This document shows, piece after piece, positions 1 to 4,613 of a DNA stretch of 5,561 nt. The stretch is taken from assembly GCA_011390435.1 (NCBI GenBank), contig JAABSK010000188.1, forward strand, positions 1-5,561. The letters run 5' to 3'. This stretch comes from Desulfobacteraceae bacterium (GTDB lineage: Bacteria; Desulfobacterota; Desulfobacteria; Desulfobacterales; Desulfobacteraceae). Under the pieces are notes generated by a model. The model worked only from the letters and a program-made list of their open reading frames with translations. It was not told the DNA's origin and ran no database searches. How positions within the stretch are numbered: position 1 is the stretch's first letter; the number at the start of each line of letters is the position of its first letter. The translations under genes were made by a program, and so were the position numbers.

Positions 1-465
1 GAAGAATTGATGGAACAGTGGAATGCCATTAAAGCAGAAGAAAAAGGGCCGTCTGCTGAGAAATCCACCTCTGTTCTGGACGACCTGCCCACTGGTCTGC
101 CAGCGATGGCCCGGGCATTGAAGGTGTCCAAAAGCGCGGTTAAAGAGGGGTTTGAATGGGATTCCATTGAGGATGTTCTGGAAACACTCAAGAGTGAAGT
201 GGCGGAATTTGAGGCTGCGTTGAAAACAGAAAACCCGGATGCTGTAATGATGGAGTTTGGTGATATGTTGTTTACCCTTGTGAACGTGGCCCGGTTTGCC
301 GGGTTCCACCCGGAAACAGCACTGGGGTATTCCACCGCGAAATTTGAAGGCCGTTTCCGCCAGATGGAGCATCGGTTAGGGCAACGCAATGCCTGTCTTA
401 AGGCATTATCAAGGGATGAGAAAGAACAGGCCTGGAACCAGGCCAAACAAGATTATGATGTATAA
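1..465 (+). CDS. mazG: MazG nucleoside triphosphate pyrophosphohydrolase, C-terminal part (5' end outside window)
   Basis: MazG hydrolyses (d)NTPs to the monophosphate and pyrophosphate, a cytoplasmic house-cleaning activity that in E. coli also affects ppGpp levels. The frame is open from base 1, giving 154 residues and a TAA stop. E. coli MazG is about 263 residues, so roughly the second of its two MazG domains is here. Its start is W7-N-A-I-K-x-E-E, which resembles the family's W-E-x-I-K-x-E-E linker, followed by L-D-D-L-P-x-x-L-P-A. The metal-binding ExxE(12-28)ExxD motif is present as E66-V-A-E69 and E85-F-G-D88, followed by N95-V-A-R and K114-F-E-x-R-F-R, all characteristic of the catalytic C-terminal domain. 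A TTG at 7 and an ATG at 10 are internal codons, not starts, because upstream codons also fit the family. The last 13 bp overlap the convergent gene on the other strand. No terminator follows directly; the next plus-strand terminator is near 991. Confidence 0.93.
   Translation, partial: EELMEQWNAIKAEEKGPSAEKSTSVLDDLPTGLPAMARALKVSKSAVKEGFEWDSIEDVLETLKSEVAEFEAALKTENPDAVMMEFGDMLFTLVNVARFAGFHPETALGYSTAKFEGRFRQMEHRLGQRNACLKALSRDEKEQAWNQAKQDYDV
429..452 (-). terminator. Possible intrinsic terminator of the sigma-54-controlled gene, lying inside mazG
   Basis: A perfect inverted repeat, GGCCTGG-AA-CCAGGCC on the plus strand (429-444), starts 8 bp beyond the minus-strand stop codon at 453-455. Read on the minus strand it is followed by TGTTCTTTCTC, which is U-rich but interrupted. 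It can form a 6-7 bp GC-rich stem with a very small loop. Position and orientation suit termination of the minus-strand gene. The same bases encode mazG residues around A144-W-N-Q-A, so part of the symmetry may be coincidental. Confidence 0.42.
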
Positions 466-911
466 TCCCCCCGCTGGAACTTGAGATATTCTGTCTGCGC
501 TGTCAGGACTGTCTGGCTGGCGATCTTTTTCAAACCTGCATCTGCCTGGGTCAGTTTTTTGCTTTCCTGCATCAGGTCTCCGGCATTTTCTTGAATATCG
601 CTTAGCATCGGTGCGATGGCTTTTAATGATACCGCCGGGTCCTGGAGCCTTGCAGAATAGGTGTCAAGCATATCAAGGAGCTTGTCAGTTTTACCGGAAA
701 CAATCTCTGAAATGGTGACAATGTTCAGTCCGGCAGAAGAGATCTCTCCCAGAGCATTTGTTCTGGCTGGTTCCATGGTATTTGCCTGTGTTTTATCGAA
801 TGCTTTGTCAAGTGCATCTTCAAACGCTGCTTTCTCCCCCTTTTTTGTCTGTTGTGCGTGGTGCCCGGATACAGACGGGATTGATTCGTTCATGGGGTGA
901 ATATGGGTCAT
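453..911 (-). CDS. Protein of unknown function under a sigma-54 promoter, possibly flagellar
   Basis: I do not recognise this 152-residue protein. The start at 911 is well supported: AAGGAGG lies 5 nt upstream, whereas the internal Met7 (893) has no ribosome binding site. It has no signal peptide and no transmembrane segment. Residues 1-55 are polar, Lys/Ala/Glu-rich and probably disordered. Residues 60-145 look mostly helical and amphipathic (I70-V...K77-L-L-D-M-L, then L97 to I130). The C-terminus ends in a distinctive E141-Y-L-K-F-Q-R-G-D-Y150 patch. This shape (disordered N-terminus, helical C-terminus, 152 residues) suits a flagellar export substrate, chaperone or rod-type protein, but no family signature proves it. 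Support for a flagellar role comes from context: it lies next to flgM and has a near-consensus sigma-54 promoter. It is transcribed separately from flgM, with a terminator in between. Its 3' end overlaps the mazG 3' end by 13 bp. The overlapping plus-strand frames look like shadows. Confidence 0.8.
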   Translation of the reverse strand: MTHIHPMNESIPSVSGHHAQQTKKGEKAAFEDALDKAFDKTQANTMEPARTNALGEISSAGLNIVTISEIVSGKTDKLLDMLDTYSARLQDPAVSLKAIAPMLSDIQENAGDLMQESKKLTQADAGLKKIASQTVLTAQTEYLKFQRGDYTS

Positions 912-916
912 TGCTG

Positions 917-923
917 CCTCCTT
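917..923 (-). promoter_or_regulatory. Ribosome binding site of the sigma-54-controlled gene
   Basis: AAGGAGG on the minus strand, with 5 nt (CAGCA) to the ATG at 911. It fixes the start at 911 rather than at the in-frame Met 18 bp downstream. Confidence 0.8.
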
Positions 924-944
924 TTGGTTTATATACTGTAACTA

Positions 945-960
945 AGCAAGAGGTATGCCA
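945..960 (-). promoter_or_regulatory. Sigma-54 (RpoN) -24/-12 promoter
   Basis: The minus strand carries TGGCAT-N5-TTGCT. The RpoN consensus is TGGCAC-N5-TTGCW, so only one base of the -24 element differs, and the spacing between the invariant GG and GC is exactly 10 nt. The predicted transcription start is near 935, giving a leader of about 24 nt that contains the strong ribosome binding site of the gene starting at 911. A bacterial enhancer-binding protein would be required for activity; I could not identify its binding site in the short stretch 961-990. Confidence 0.75.
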
Positions 961-990
961 TGGAAGTTAAATGGGTGGTTAATGATCGAG

Positions 991-1014
991 AGCCTTTTCA
1001 ATAAAGGCTTTTTT
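991..1014 (+). terminator. Intrinsic terminator facing the plus strand
   Basis: AGCCTTT (991-997) pairs with AAAGGCT (1003-1009) around a 5-nt loop, and the plus strand continues as TTTTTT (1009-1014). On the minus strand the hairpin is preceded by an A run and followed by CTCGATC, so it would not terminate flgM. The nearest plus-strand gene, mazG, ends more than 500 bp to the left. Its likely role is to stop rightward read-through from mazG, or from an unannotated plus-strand transcript, before it runs antisense into flgM. Confidence 0.6.
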
Positions 1015-1050
1015 GGGGACAGCAGGTGTGCCAGTGGAATGACAGATAAG

Positions 1051-1073
1051 AAAAAAATTCCAGGAAAGGAATT
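1051..1073 (-). terminator. Intrinsic terminator of the flgM operon
   Basis: On the minus strand AATTCC (1073-1068) and GGAATT (1061-1056) form a 6-bp stem with a 6-nt loop. The stem runs directly into a run of seven T (1057-1051). It begins 4 nt beyond the flgM stop codon. The stem is short and only one third GC, so it is thermodynamically modest, but position, orientation and T run are all right. Confidence 0.58.
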
Positions 1074-1077
1074 ATGA

Positions 1078-1380
1078 TCAGACAATTTCATCCATCAACG
1101 CGCCTGCCATTTTCTGGGCAACCGCTTCAACATTGATGTTGTATTGATTGGTTTCAACTTTCTGTTTGATATCCGCAACATAGGCGTCCCGGTTTTCCGA
1201 AGGCATATCCATGGACTGGGATATTTTTTGCAGATCACGTGTCCGGGCTGACAGGTTGATGCTGTCAGCCACAGCAGATGATGGGCTTTCCGCAGGCACC
1301 TGCTGGGGTTTCTGCCGCTGGCTGGCCGGCTGATTGTATGCCTGCTGGATGTAATTGGAAGTGGTATTTGAAATTTTCAT
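1078..1380 (-). CDS. flgM: FlgM, anti-sigma-28 factor (negative regulator of flagellin synthesis)
   Basis: FlgM binds sigma-28 (FliA) in the cytoplasm and blocks late flagellar transcription. When the hook-basal body is complete it is secreted and sigma-28 is freed. The product is 100 residues, close to the 97 of Salmonella. Residues 1-37 are Gln/Pro/Ser-rich and probably disordered, as in known FlgM. The conserved sigma-binding half begins at A38-D-S-I-N-L-S44. It continues with R48-D-L-Q, the family-typical R64-D-A-Y-V-A-D-I-K-Q-K-V pattern, N78-Q-Y-N-I-N-V-E-A-V-A-Q-K-M and a helical C-terminus. I chose the ATG at 1380 over the in-frame ATG at 1419. AAGGAG lies 9 nt upstream of it, and the protein then begins M-K-I-S as family members do; the longer version would add 13 unrelated residues overlapping the preceding gene. 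That gene's TAA stop is part of TAAGGAG, so the two are probably translationally coupled. Expression is predicted from the sigma-28 promoter at 1839-1866, giving negative autoregulation. Confidence 0.92.
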   Translation of the reverse strand: MKISNTTSNYIQQAYNQPASQRQKPQQVPAESPSSAVADSINLSARTRDLQKISQSMDMPSENRDAYVADIKQKVETNQYNINVEAVAQKMAGALMDEIV

Positions 1381-1389
1381 GGGAATGGT

Positions 1390-1395
1390 CTCCTT
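1390..1395 (-). promoter_or_regulatory. flgM ribosome binding site overlapping the upstream stop codon
   Basis: AAGGAG, 9 nt before the flgM ATG. Its first two bases are the last two of the TAA stop of the upstream gene (TAAGGAG). A ribosome terminating there covers the site, which favours coupled translation of the two proteins, and it decides the flgM start in favour of 1380. Confidence 0.7.
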
Positions 1396-1816
1396 ATGAT
1401 TCCATGTTGCTGTCTGCAACCGCTCTGGCCAGTTCGGTCATTCGGTTGACGATGAATTTTGAATCTTCAACGGACAGCGTATGGGTGACTTTCTGGTTGT
1501 TTTCATCAATTACCGTATACGTAAACTGGTTTTTTTCTTTTGAAAAATTGATTTTTTTCCCCAGCTCTTGTTCAATCTGTCGCGTGATGATTTCTTCATC
1601 TTTTTCTTTTGGACCTTCAGTAATGATCCGGTCAACAATGTTTGCAGCAACTTTATCAATAATCGCTTTTCGTTTCCCTTCAGACGAGATGGTCACACTG
1701 TCTGCAGATGTCTGATTGACAGTGCTGAATTTGTTCCTGCTCAGAATTTTTCCCTGGCTCAATTGCCTGGAATAGACTTTCAGAACATTTTGTATCTGGT
1801 ATGAAGGTATTTGCAT
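1394..1816 (-). CDS. FlgM-associated small protein (DVU0524-like)
   Basis: A 140-residue soluble protein without signal peptide or membrane segment, in the same operon as flgM. It resembles the protein named after Desulfovibrio DVU0524 that often precedes flgM in sulfate reducers; I recall this family name, and no biochemical role is known to me. Residues 1-37 are polar and probably flexible (M-Q-I-P-S-Y-Q-I-Q-N). A38-D-S-V-T-I-S44 sits at exactly the same residue numbers as A-D-S-I-N-L-S in FlgM. Residues 48-90 look helical and highly charged (K-A-I-I-D-K-V-A-A-N-I-V-D-R-I, then K70-E-K-D-E-E). Residues 95-118 look like two beta strands (Q97-F-T-Y-T-V-I-D and Q108-K-V-T-H-T-L), and the C-terminus is helical. 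AAGGAG lies 8 nt before the ATG, and the sigma-28 promoter lies directly upstream. Likely roles, by inference only, are a FlgM partner or export chaperone, or an exported late flagellar protein. Confidence 0.83.
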   Translation of the reverse strand: MQIPSYQIQNVLKVYSRQLSQGKILSRNKFSTVNQTSADSVTISSEGKRKAIIDKVAANIVDRIITEGPKEKDEEIITRQIEQELGKKINFSKEKNQFTYTVIDENNQKVTHTLSVEDSKFIVNRMTELARAVADSNMES

Positions 1817-1838
1817 TTAATTTTCTCCTTAAAACCAG

Positions 1839-1866
1839 TTATCGGTCCGGGAAAATTAAAACTTTA
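1839..1866 (-). promoter_or_regulatory. Sigma-28 (FliA) promoter of the flgM operon
   Basis: The minus strand carries TAAAGTTT (1866-1859), 12 bp, then ACCGATAA (1846-1839). The enterobacterial consensus is TAAAGTTT-N11-GCCGATAA, so the -35 is perfect, the -10 has one mismatch and the spacer is 1 bp longer. The predicted start near 1832 leaves a leader of about 16 nt holding AAGGAG at 1830-1825 and then the ATG at 1816. The -35 element lies 9 bp after the stop codon of the aldolase gene, and no convincing terminator separates the two. Confidence 0.85.
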
Positions 1867-1875
1867 ATGTTTTTT

Positions 1876-3171
1876 TCAGTCATCAAAATCACCGGCAGGC
1901 CCTTTGTCTCCATCAAGTTTTGAGGCATTTTCCACTATTTTTTCTGTGGTCCAGTCTGCTGAATTTTCAATTTTGTCAGCCTTGGGCCCTGGGTCATGAC
2001 TTTGACGATCCAAAATGGCATTCACCACCAGGGGGGCGGTATCTGAGGCATTAAATACGTCGGTGAGCAGCGTGTAAACAAAATCTTCCACGCCTTTGGC
2101 CATCCGGTCCCGGATCGCTTTGGGCTGTGCCAGAAACCGGCTTTCAAACGGGAGATTGAGTTTTTTGAAATCTCCGCCTTTAAGGCCTTTTTCTGCCGCA
2201 GTGGCTTTCATCAGCGCCCAGGTCTGTTCTGACATGCCTTTGTCCGGATCTTTGATGAACGCGCCATTATCCAGAATGGCATTGCCGTAATCATTGACTT
2301 CAAATCCCCAGGAAATCATCTGAAGGGCGGTGGCTACGTTGGCTTTGGTGGTCCGGGTTCTGGCGGCAATTTCTCTGAGCCGGTCTGAATTGTTTCCGGA
2401 TGTGCCGTGCTGGGCGCCAGAGACCTTGTATTCAGCAAGGGCTTTGTGAATCTGATCGGTCAGTTCGACATTGATGCCGGTGTCACTGGCCTCAATACCA
2501 TGGGTGGTTCCGTTGTTCAGGGCAATCCAGTTGGGAAAAATGTTGTGGGCATTGAGGCCCTGGATCAGGAACAGCGCTTCTTTTTCCGTGGACAGTCCCA
2601 GTTTGCCCTTGATTTCTCCCACTTCGGTTTCAAGTCCTGACCAGTCCGGTATAAAGGGAAACAGTTCAATGTTGGCCAGCAGATTCTGGTCATCCGGCAT
2701 ATGGGATGCGTCAATGGCAATCGAAGTGATCCCGGCATCAAACAGGGAGGTGATTTCTGTTTTTGCCGGTTCAATCTCTTCCGGTTTTTTGATGCCGAAA
2801 TGATCGGCATGAATGGCAACGGGGATGGTAATGCCCAGCTCGTTCATGAACGCATCGGTCTGCCGGGCAATATTCCACAGATTGACTGCGCAGTAGGCTC
2901 CGGTTCCGCCTTCAGACCGGGCGATTTCAATGATGATGGCGGCATTGGCCCGCTGGGCGGCAGCAAGGGCGCCCCGGATTACAAAAGCATTTCTGCCGTT
3001 GGCAGCAATGGTCATGCAGCCGCCTTTTTCAAGCATGGCCAGGTCAATATATTTGCCACTGACAATCAGTGCTTTGGAGTTTGGAAAAAGGGCTTTAACA
3101 TTGGGGGGCCTGCCCAGATCAAGCGCGGTTAAAAAATCCGAAGAATAAGAATATGGTGCTGAACGGGTCAT
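1876..3171 (-). CDS. Class II (zinc-dependent) ketose-bisphosphate aldolase family protein
   Basis: Class II aldolases cleave fructose- or tagatose-1,6-bisphosphate reversibly to DHAP and glyceraldehyde 3-phosphate in the cytoplasm, using a divalent metal. Motifs line up in order with E. coli FbaA: H121-A-D123-H124 (catalytic Asp and first zinc His), E181-T-E-V-G-E-I-K-G, T223-H224-G-I-E (second His) and G252-A-Q-H255-G-T-S-G (third His plus phosphate loop). The N278-V-A-T motif replaces the N-I-D-T of FbaA and is closer to tagatose-type (GatY/KbaY) enzymes. At 431 residues it is longer than FbaA (359) or GatY (about 284). The extra length is mainly after residue 290 and ends in an acidic, probably flexible tail (390-431). 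The start is secure: AGGGAGGAG lies 4 nt upstream of the ATG. The substrate is not determined by sequence; fructose bisphosphate aldolase in glycolysis or gluconeogenesis is the default guess. It appears to be a single-gene unit; the flanking genes are functionally unrelated. Confidence 0.87.
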   Translation of the reverse strand: MTRSAPYSYSSDFLTALDLGRPPNVKALFPNSKALIVSGKYIDLAMLEKGGCMTIAANGRNAFVIRGALAAAQRANAAIIIEIARSEGGTGAYCAVNLWNIARQTDAFMNELGITIPVAIHADHFGIKKPEEIEPAKTEITSLFDAGITSIAIDASHMPDDQNLLANIELFPFIPDWSGLETEVGEIKGKLGLSTEKEALFLIQGLNAHNIFPNWIALNNGTTHGIEASDTGINVELTDQIHKALAEYKVSGAQHGTSGNNSDRLREIAARTRTTKANVATALQMISWGFEVNDYGNAILDNGAFIKDPDKGMSEQTWALMKATAAEKGLKGGDFKKLNLPFESRFLAQPKAIRDRMAKGVEDFVYTLLTDVFNASDTAPLVVNAILDRQSHDPGPKADKIENSADWTTEKIVENASKLDGDKGPAGDFDD

Positions 3172-3175
3172 GATT

Positions 3176-3184
3176 CTCCTCCCT
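3176..3184 (-). promoter_or_regulatory. Ribosome binding site of the aldolase gene
   Basis: AGGGAGGAG on the minus strand, ending 4 nt before the ATG at 3171. It is a strong site and supports the annotated start. Confidence 0.75.
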
Positions 3185-3222
3185 GTATTCTATATAATTG
3201 ATATCTGACGTGTGATACCTTT

Positions 3223-3250
3223 GTTTTACACGAAACCGGCATAAAATCAA
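3223..3250 (-). promoter_or_regulatory. Weak candidate sigma-70 promoter for the aldolase gene
   Basis: The 105-bp gap between the FmdE-family gene and the aldolase gene is AT-rich and holds TTGATT, 16 bp, TAAAAC on the minus strand. Each hexamer matches four of six consensus bases. A start near 3216 would give a leader of about 45 nt. A TATAGAAT stretch closer to the gene (3187-3194) has no matching -35 element and would leave almost no leader. I see no convincing terminator in the gap, so read-through from the transporter operon is also possible. Confidence 0.25.
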
Positions 3251-3276
3251 GACCCATTGAAAATCAATTCCAGTGT

Positions 3277-3813
3277 TCAGATTTTCTGTTCGACCGTCTG
3301 AAAGCAGGGGCTGCACAGATGTCTGCCGTCAAACAACCGGATTCTTGACTCCATTGTCATTTCACCGCAGGAATCGCAGGCAATGCTTTTCAATATCCGG
3401 GCTGGTCTGACCGGTGGCGCTGATACCGGCTGCACGGTGAAAAGATCCTTCAGATCTGCGGCCATCAGGTGCTGGATCCGTTCTTCTCTGCTGATATCGT
3501 CTGTTGCGATGCGGTCTTGAAAAATCGCTCTGAAGCCTGTCTGGGTATCCCGGTTGAAAAAGGTAAACGCGGATTTGCCAAAATCCTTGTGGATGAGGTT
3601 TCCTTTTCCATAAGAACATCCGGTCAGAAACTGGATGGCATCGACACCGCACATATCAGTCTCAGCCACACAGACAGTGTTTGCGGTCTCATGGATGCCC
3701 AGTTCCTTTCGGGCAAGTTCGGCTGCGCGGATACCAATGGTAAGTCCCGGGCAGTTGTGTCCGTGAAATGCAATGGTTTCTTCGATCAGATTTTTTGCGA
3801 TTGAACAGGTCAT
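3277..3813 (-). CDS. FmdE-family protein with C-terminal zinc ribbon
   Basis: The family is named after subunit E of molybdenum formylmethanofuran dehydrogenase of methanogens, but stand-alone bacterial members are common in anaerobes and their function is unsettled; they bind metal. The product has 178 residues. The N-terminal FmdE domain shows F16-H-G-H19-N-C21-P-G-L-T-I-G, the putative metal-binding signature, then C48, M54-C55-G-V-D-A-I-Q and T64-G-C66-S-Y-G-K-G-N-L. A Pro-rich linker (129-138) leads to a four-cysteine zinc ribbon, C146-x2-C149 and C167-x2-C170. I chose the ATG at 3813, not the in-frame ATG at 3828. The five extra codons themselves contain AAGGAG with ideal 6-nt spacing to 3813, and nothing like a ribosome binding site precedes 3828. 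It starts 26 bp after the ABC ATPase stop, so it is the last gene of the transporter operon. By inference it handles the metal or cofactor that the transporter imports. No dehydrogenase subunits lie in the window. Confidence 0.88.
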   Translation of the reverse strand: MTCSIAKNLIEETIAFHGHNCPGLTIGIRAAELARKELGIHETANTVCVAETDMCGVDAIQFLTGCSYGKGNLIHKDFGKSAFTFFNRDTQTGFRAIFQDRIATDDISREERIQHLMAADLKDLFTVQPVSAPPVRPARILKSIACDSCGEMTMESRIRLFDGRHLCSPCFQTVEQKI

Positions 3814-3819
3814 TTTCTT

Positions 3820-3825
3820 CTCCTT
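3820..3825 (-). promoter_or_regulatory. Ribosome binding site fixing the start of the FmdE-family gene
   Basis: AAGGAG with 6 nt (AAGAAA) to the ATG at 3813. A longer reading frame from 3828 would place this site inside codons 2-3 and would have only CACCCCCAAC upstream of its own ATG. Confidence 0.72.
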
Positions 3826-3839
3826 CATGTTGGGGGTGT

Positions 3840-4613
3840 TCAGGCTGCTTTTTCATCTGCGTCCATGGGAACAACCAAAGGGAACCCCTTGTGGTGGACA
3901 ATATCCACTTTTATTCCATATACACGTTCCACCATCTCCGGGCAGATCTCTTTGACGGCACCTGTGCCGAAAATGGTGTTGTCTTTTAAAAATATGTAGT
4001 GATCAGCATAACGCAAGGCTGCATTCAGATCATGCATGGTCATGACTGCGGCAAGCTGGTGGTCATGGACAATGTGCCGGATCAATCCCAGGATTCGGGC
4101 CTGGTTTTTCAGATCCAGACTGCTGGTGGGTTCATCCAGCAGCAGCAGGTCTGTTTCCTGGGCCAGTGCCCTTGCAATGGCAACTGTCTGCAGTTCGCCG
4201 CCACTGAGCTGATCCAGGTATTTTAATTCCATGTGGGACAGGTTTAAGTGCTGGATCACGGCATTGACTTTTTCAAGATCCCTCTGGCATGTCCAGTAAC
4301 GGGTGTGGGGCAGGCGGCCCATGAGAACCGCATCAAAAACTGTTATTCTGGCAGCATCGTTTTTCTGCGCCACATAGCTGATCTGTTTTGCCACATCTGT
4401 GATGGTCATGTCGGTGATGGCAGTGTTGTTGATCGTTACCACCCCGTTGTGTGGATGAAGAATCTTGTTCAGGCATTTAAGAAGGGTTGTTTTTCCAACG
4501 CCGTTGGGTCCCAGAATTACAGTAATCTTCCCTTTTGGTACTGAAAAATTGATATTGGTGAGGGTATCAATACTGTGATATCGAAACGACAGGTCGTTGA
4601 CAGTGAGTATCAT
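3840..4613 (-). CDS. ABC transporter ATP-binding protein, FecE/BtuD type
   Basis: The nucleotide-binding subunit of a type II ABC importer for an iron-siderophore, heme, cobalamin or molybdate/tungstate-like substrate. It sits on the cytoplasmic face bound to the permease encoded just upstream. All motifs are intact in its 257 residues: Walker A G35-P-N-G-V-G-K-T-T, Q-loop Q83, signature L136-S-G-G-E-L, Walker B L156-L-L-L-D160-E161-P, D-loop S165-L-D and H-loop H194. The H-rich C-terminus (H240-H-K-G) is unremarkable for the family. The ATG overlaps the permease stop codon in an ATGA arrangement (4610-4613), so translation is coupled. AAAGGAAA lies just upstream within the permease end. No substrate-binding protein is visible; it may lie beyond the right edge. 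Family membership is certain, the substrate is not. Confidence 0.93.
   Translation of the reverse strand: MILTVNDLSFRYHSIDTLTNINFSVPKGKITVILGPNGVGKTTLLKCLNKILHPHNGVVTINNTAITDMTITDVAKQISYVAQKNDAARITVFDAVLMGRLPHTRYWTCQRDLEKVNAVIQHLNLSHMELKYLDQLSGGELQTVAIARALAQETDLLLLDEPTSSLDLKNQARILGLIRHIVHDHQLAAVMTMHDLNAALRYADHYIFLKDNTIFGTGAVKEICPEMVERVYGIKVDIVHHKGFPLVVPMDADEKAA

Noticed and set aside
661..970. Two short plus-strand frames (661-900, 758-970) ending before the plus-strand terminator
   Set aside because: I considered whether they explain that terminator. Neither has a good ribosome binding site or a recognisable domain, and both are antisense to the better supported 152-residue gene.
1022..1036. 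Second sigma-54 promoter candidate (TGGCAC followed by TGCT on the minus strand)
   Set aside because: The GG-to-GC spacing is 7 nt instead of the required 10, so it cannot function as a -24/-12 promoter.
1381..1419. Longer FlgM start at 1419
   Set aside because: The 13 extra residues do not look like FlgM and overlap the upstream gene; the TAAGGAG site positions initiation at 1380.
1278..1715. 145-codon plus-strand open frame across flgM and its partner
   Set aside because: It is antisense to two genes with good family matches and ribosome binding sites, and its product is low-complexity (Ser/Phe-rich) with no recognisable domain.
2701..3132. 143-codon plus-strand open frame inside the aldolase gene
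   Set aside because: A shadow of the aldolase coding strand: Gly/Asp-rich without domain features, while the minus-strand frame contains every aldolase motif.
3208..3235. Inverted repeat CGTGT ... ACACG in the aldolase leader as operator or terminator
   Set aside because: The arms are only 5 bp with a 14-nt loop and no T run; such repeats are expected by chance.
4138..4152. CAG-repeat microsatellite (also near 4988-5000)
   Set aside because: On the coding strand these are CTG leucine codons of the Walker B strand and of a membrane helix, so ordinary coding sequence explains them.
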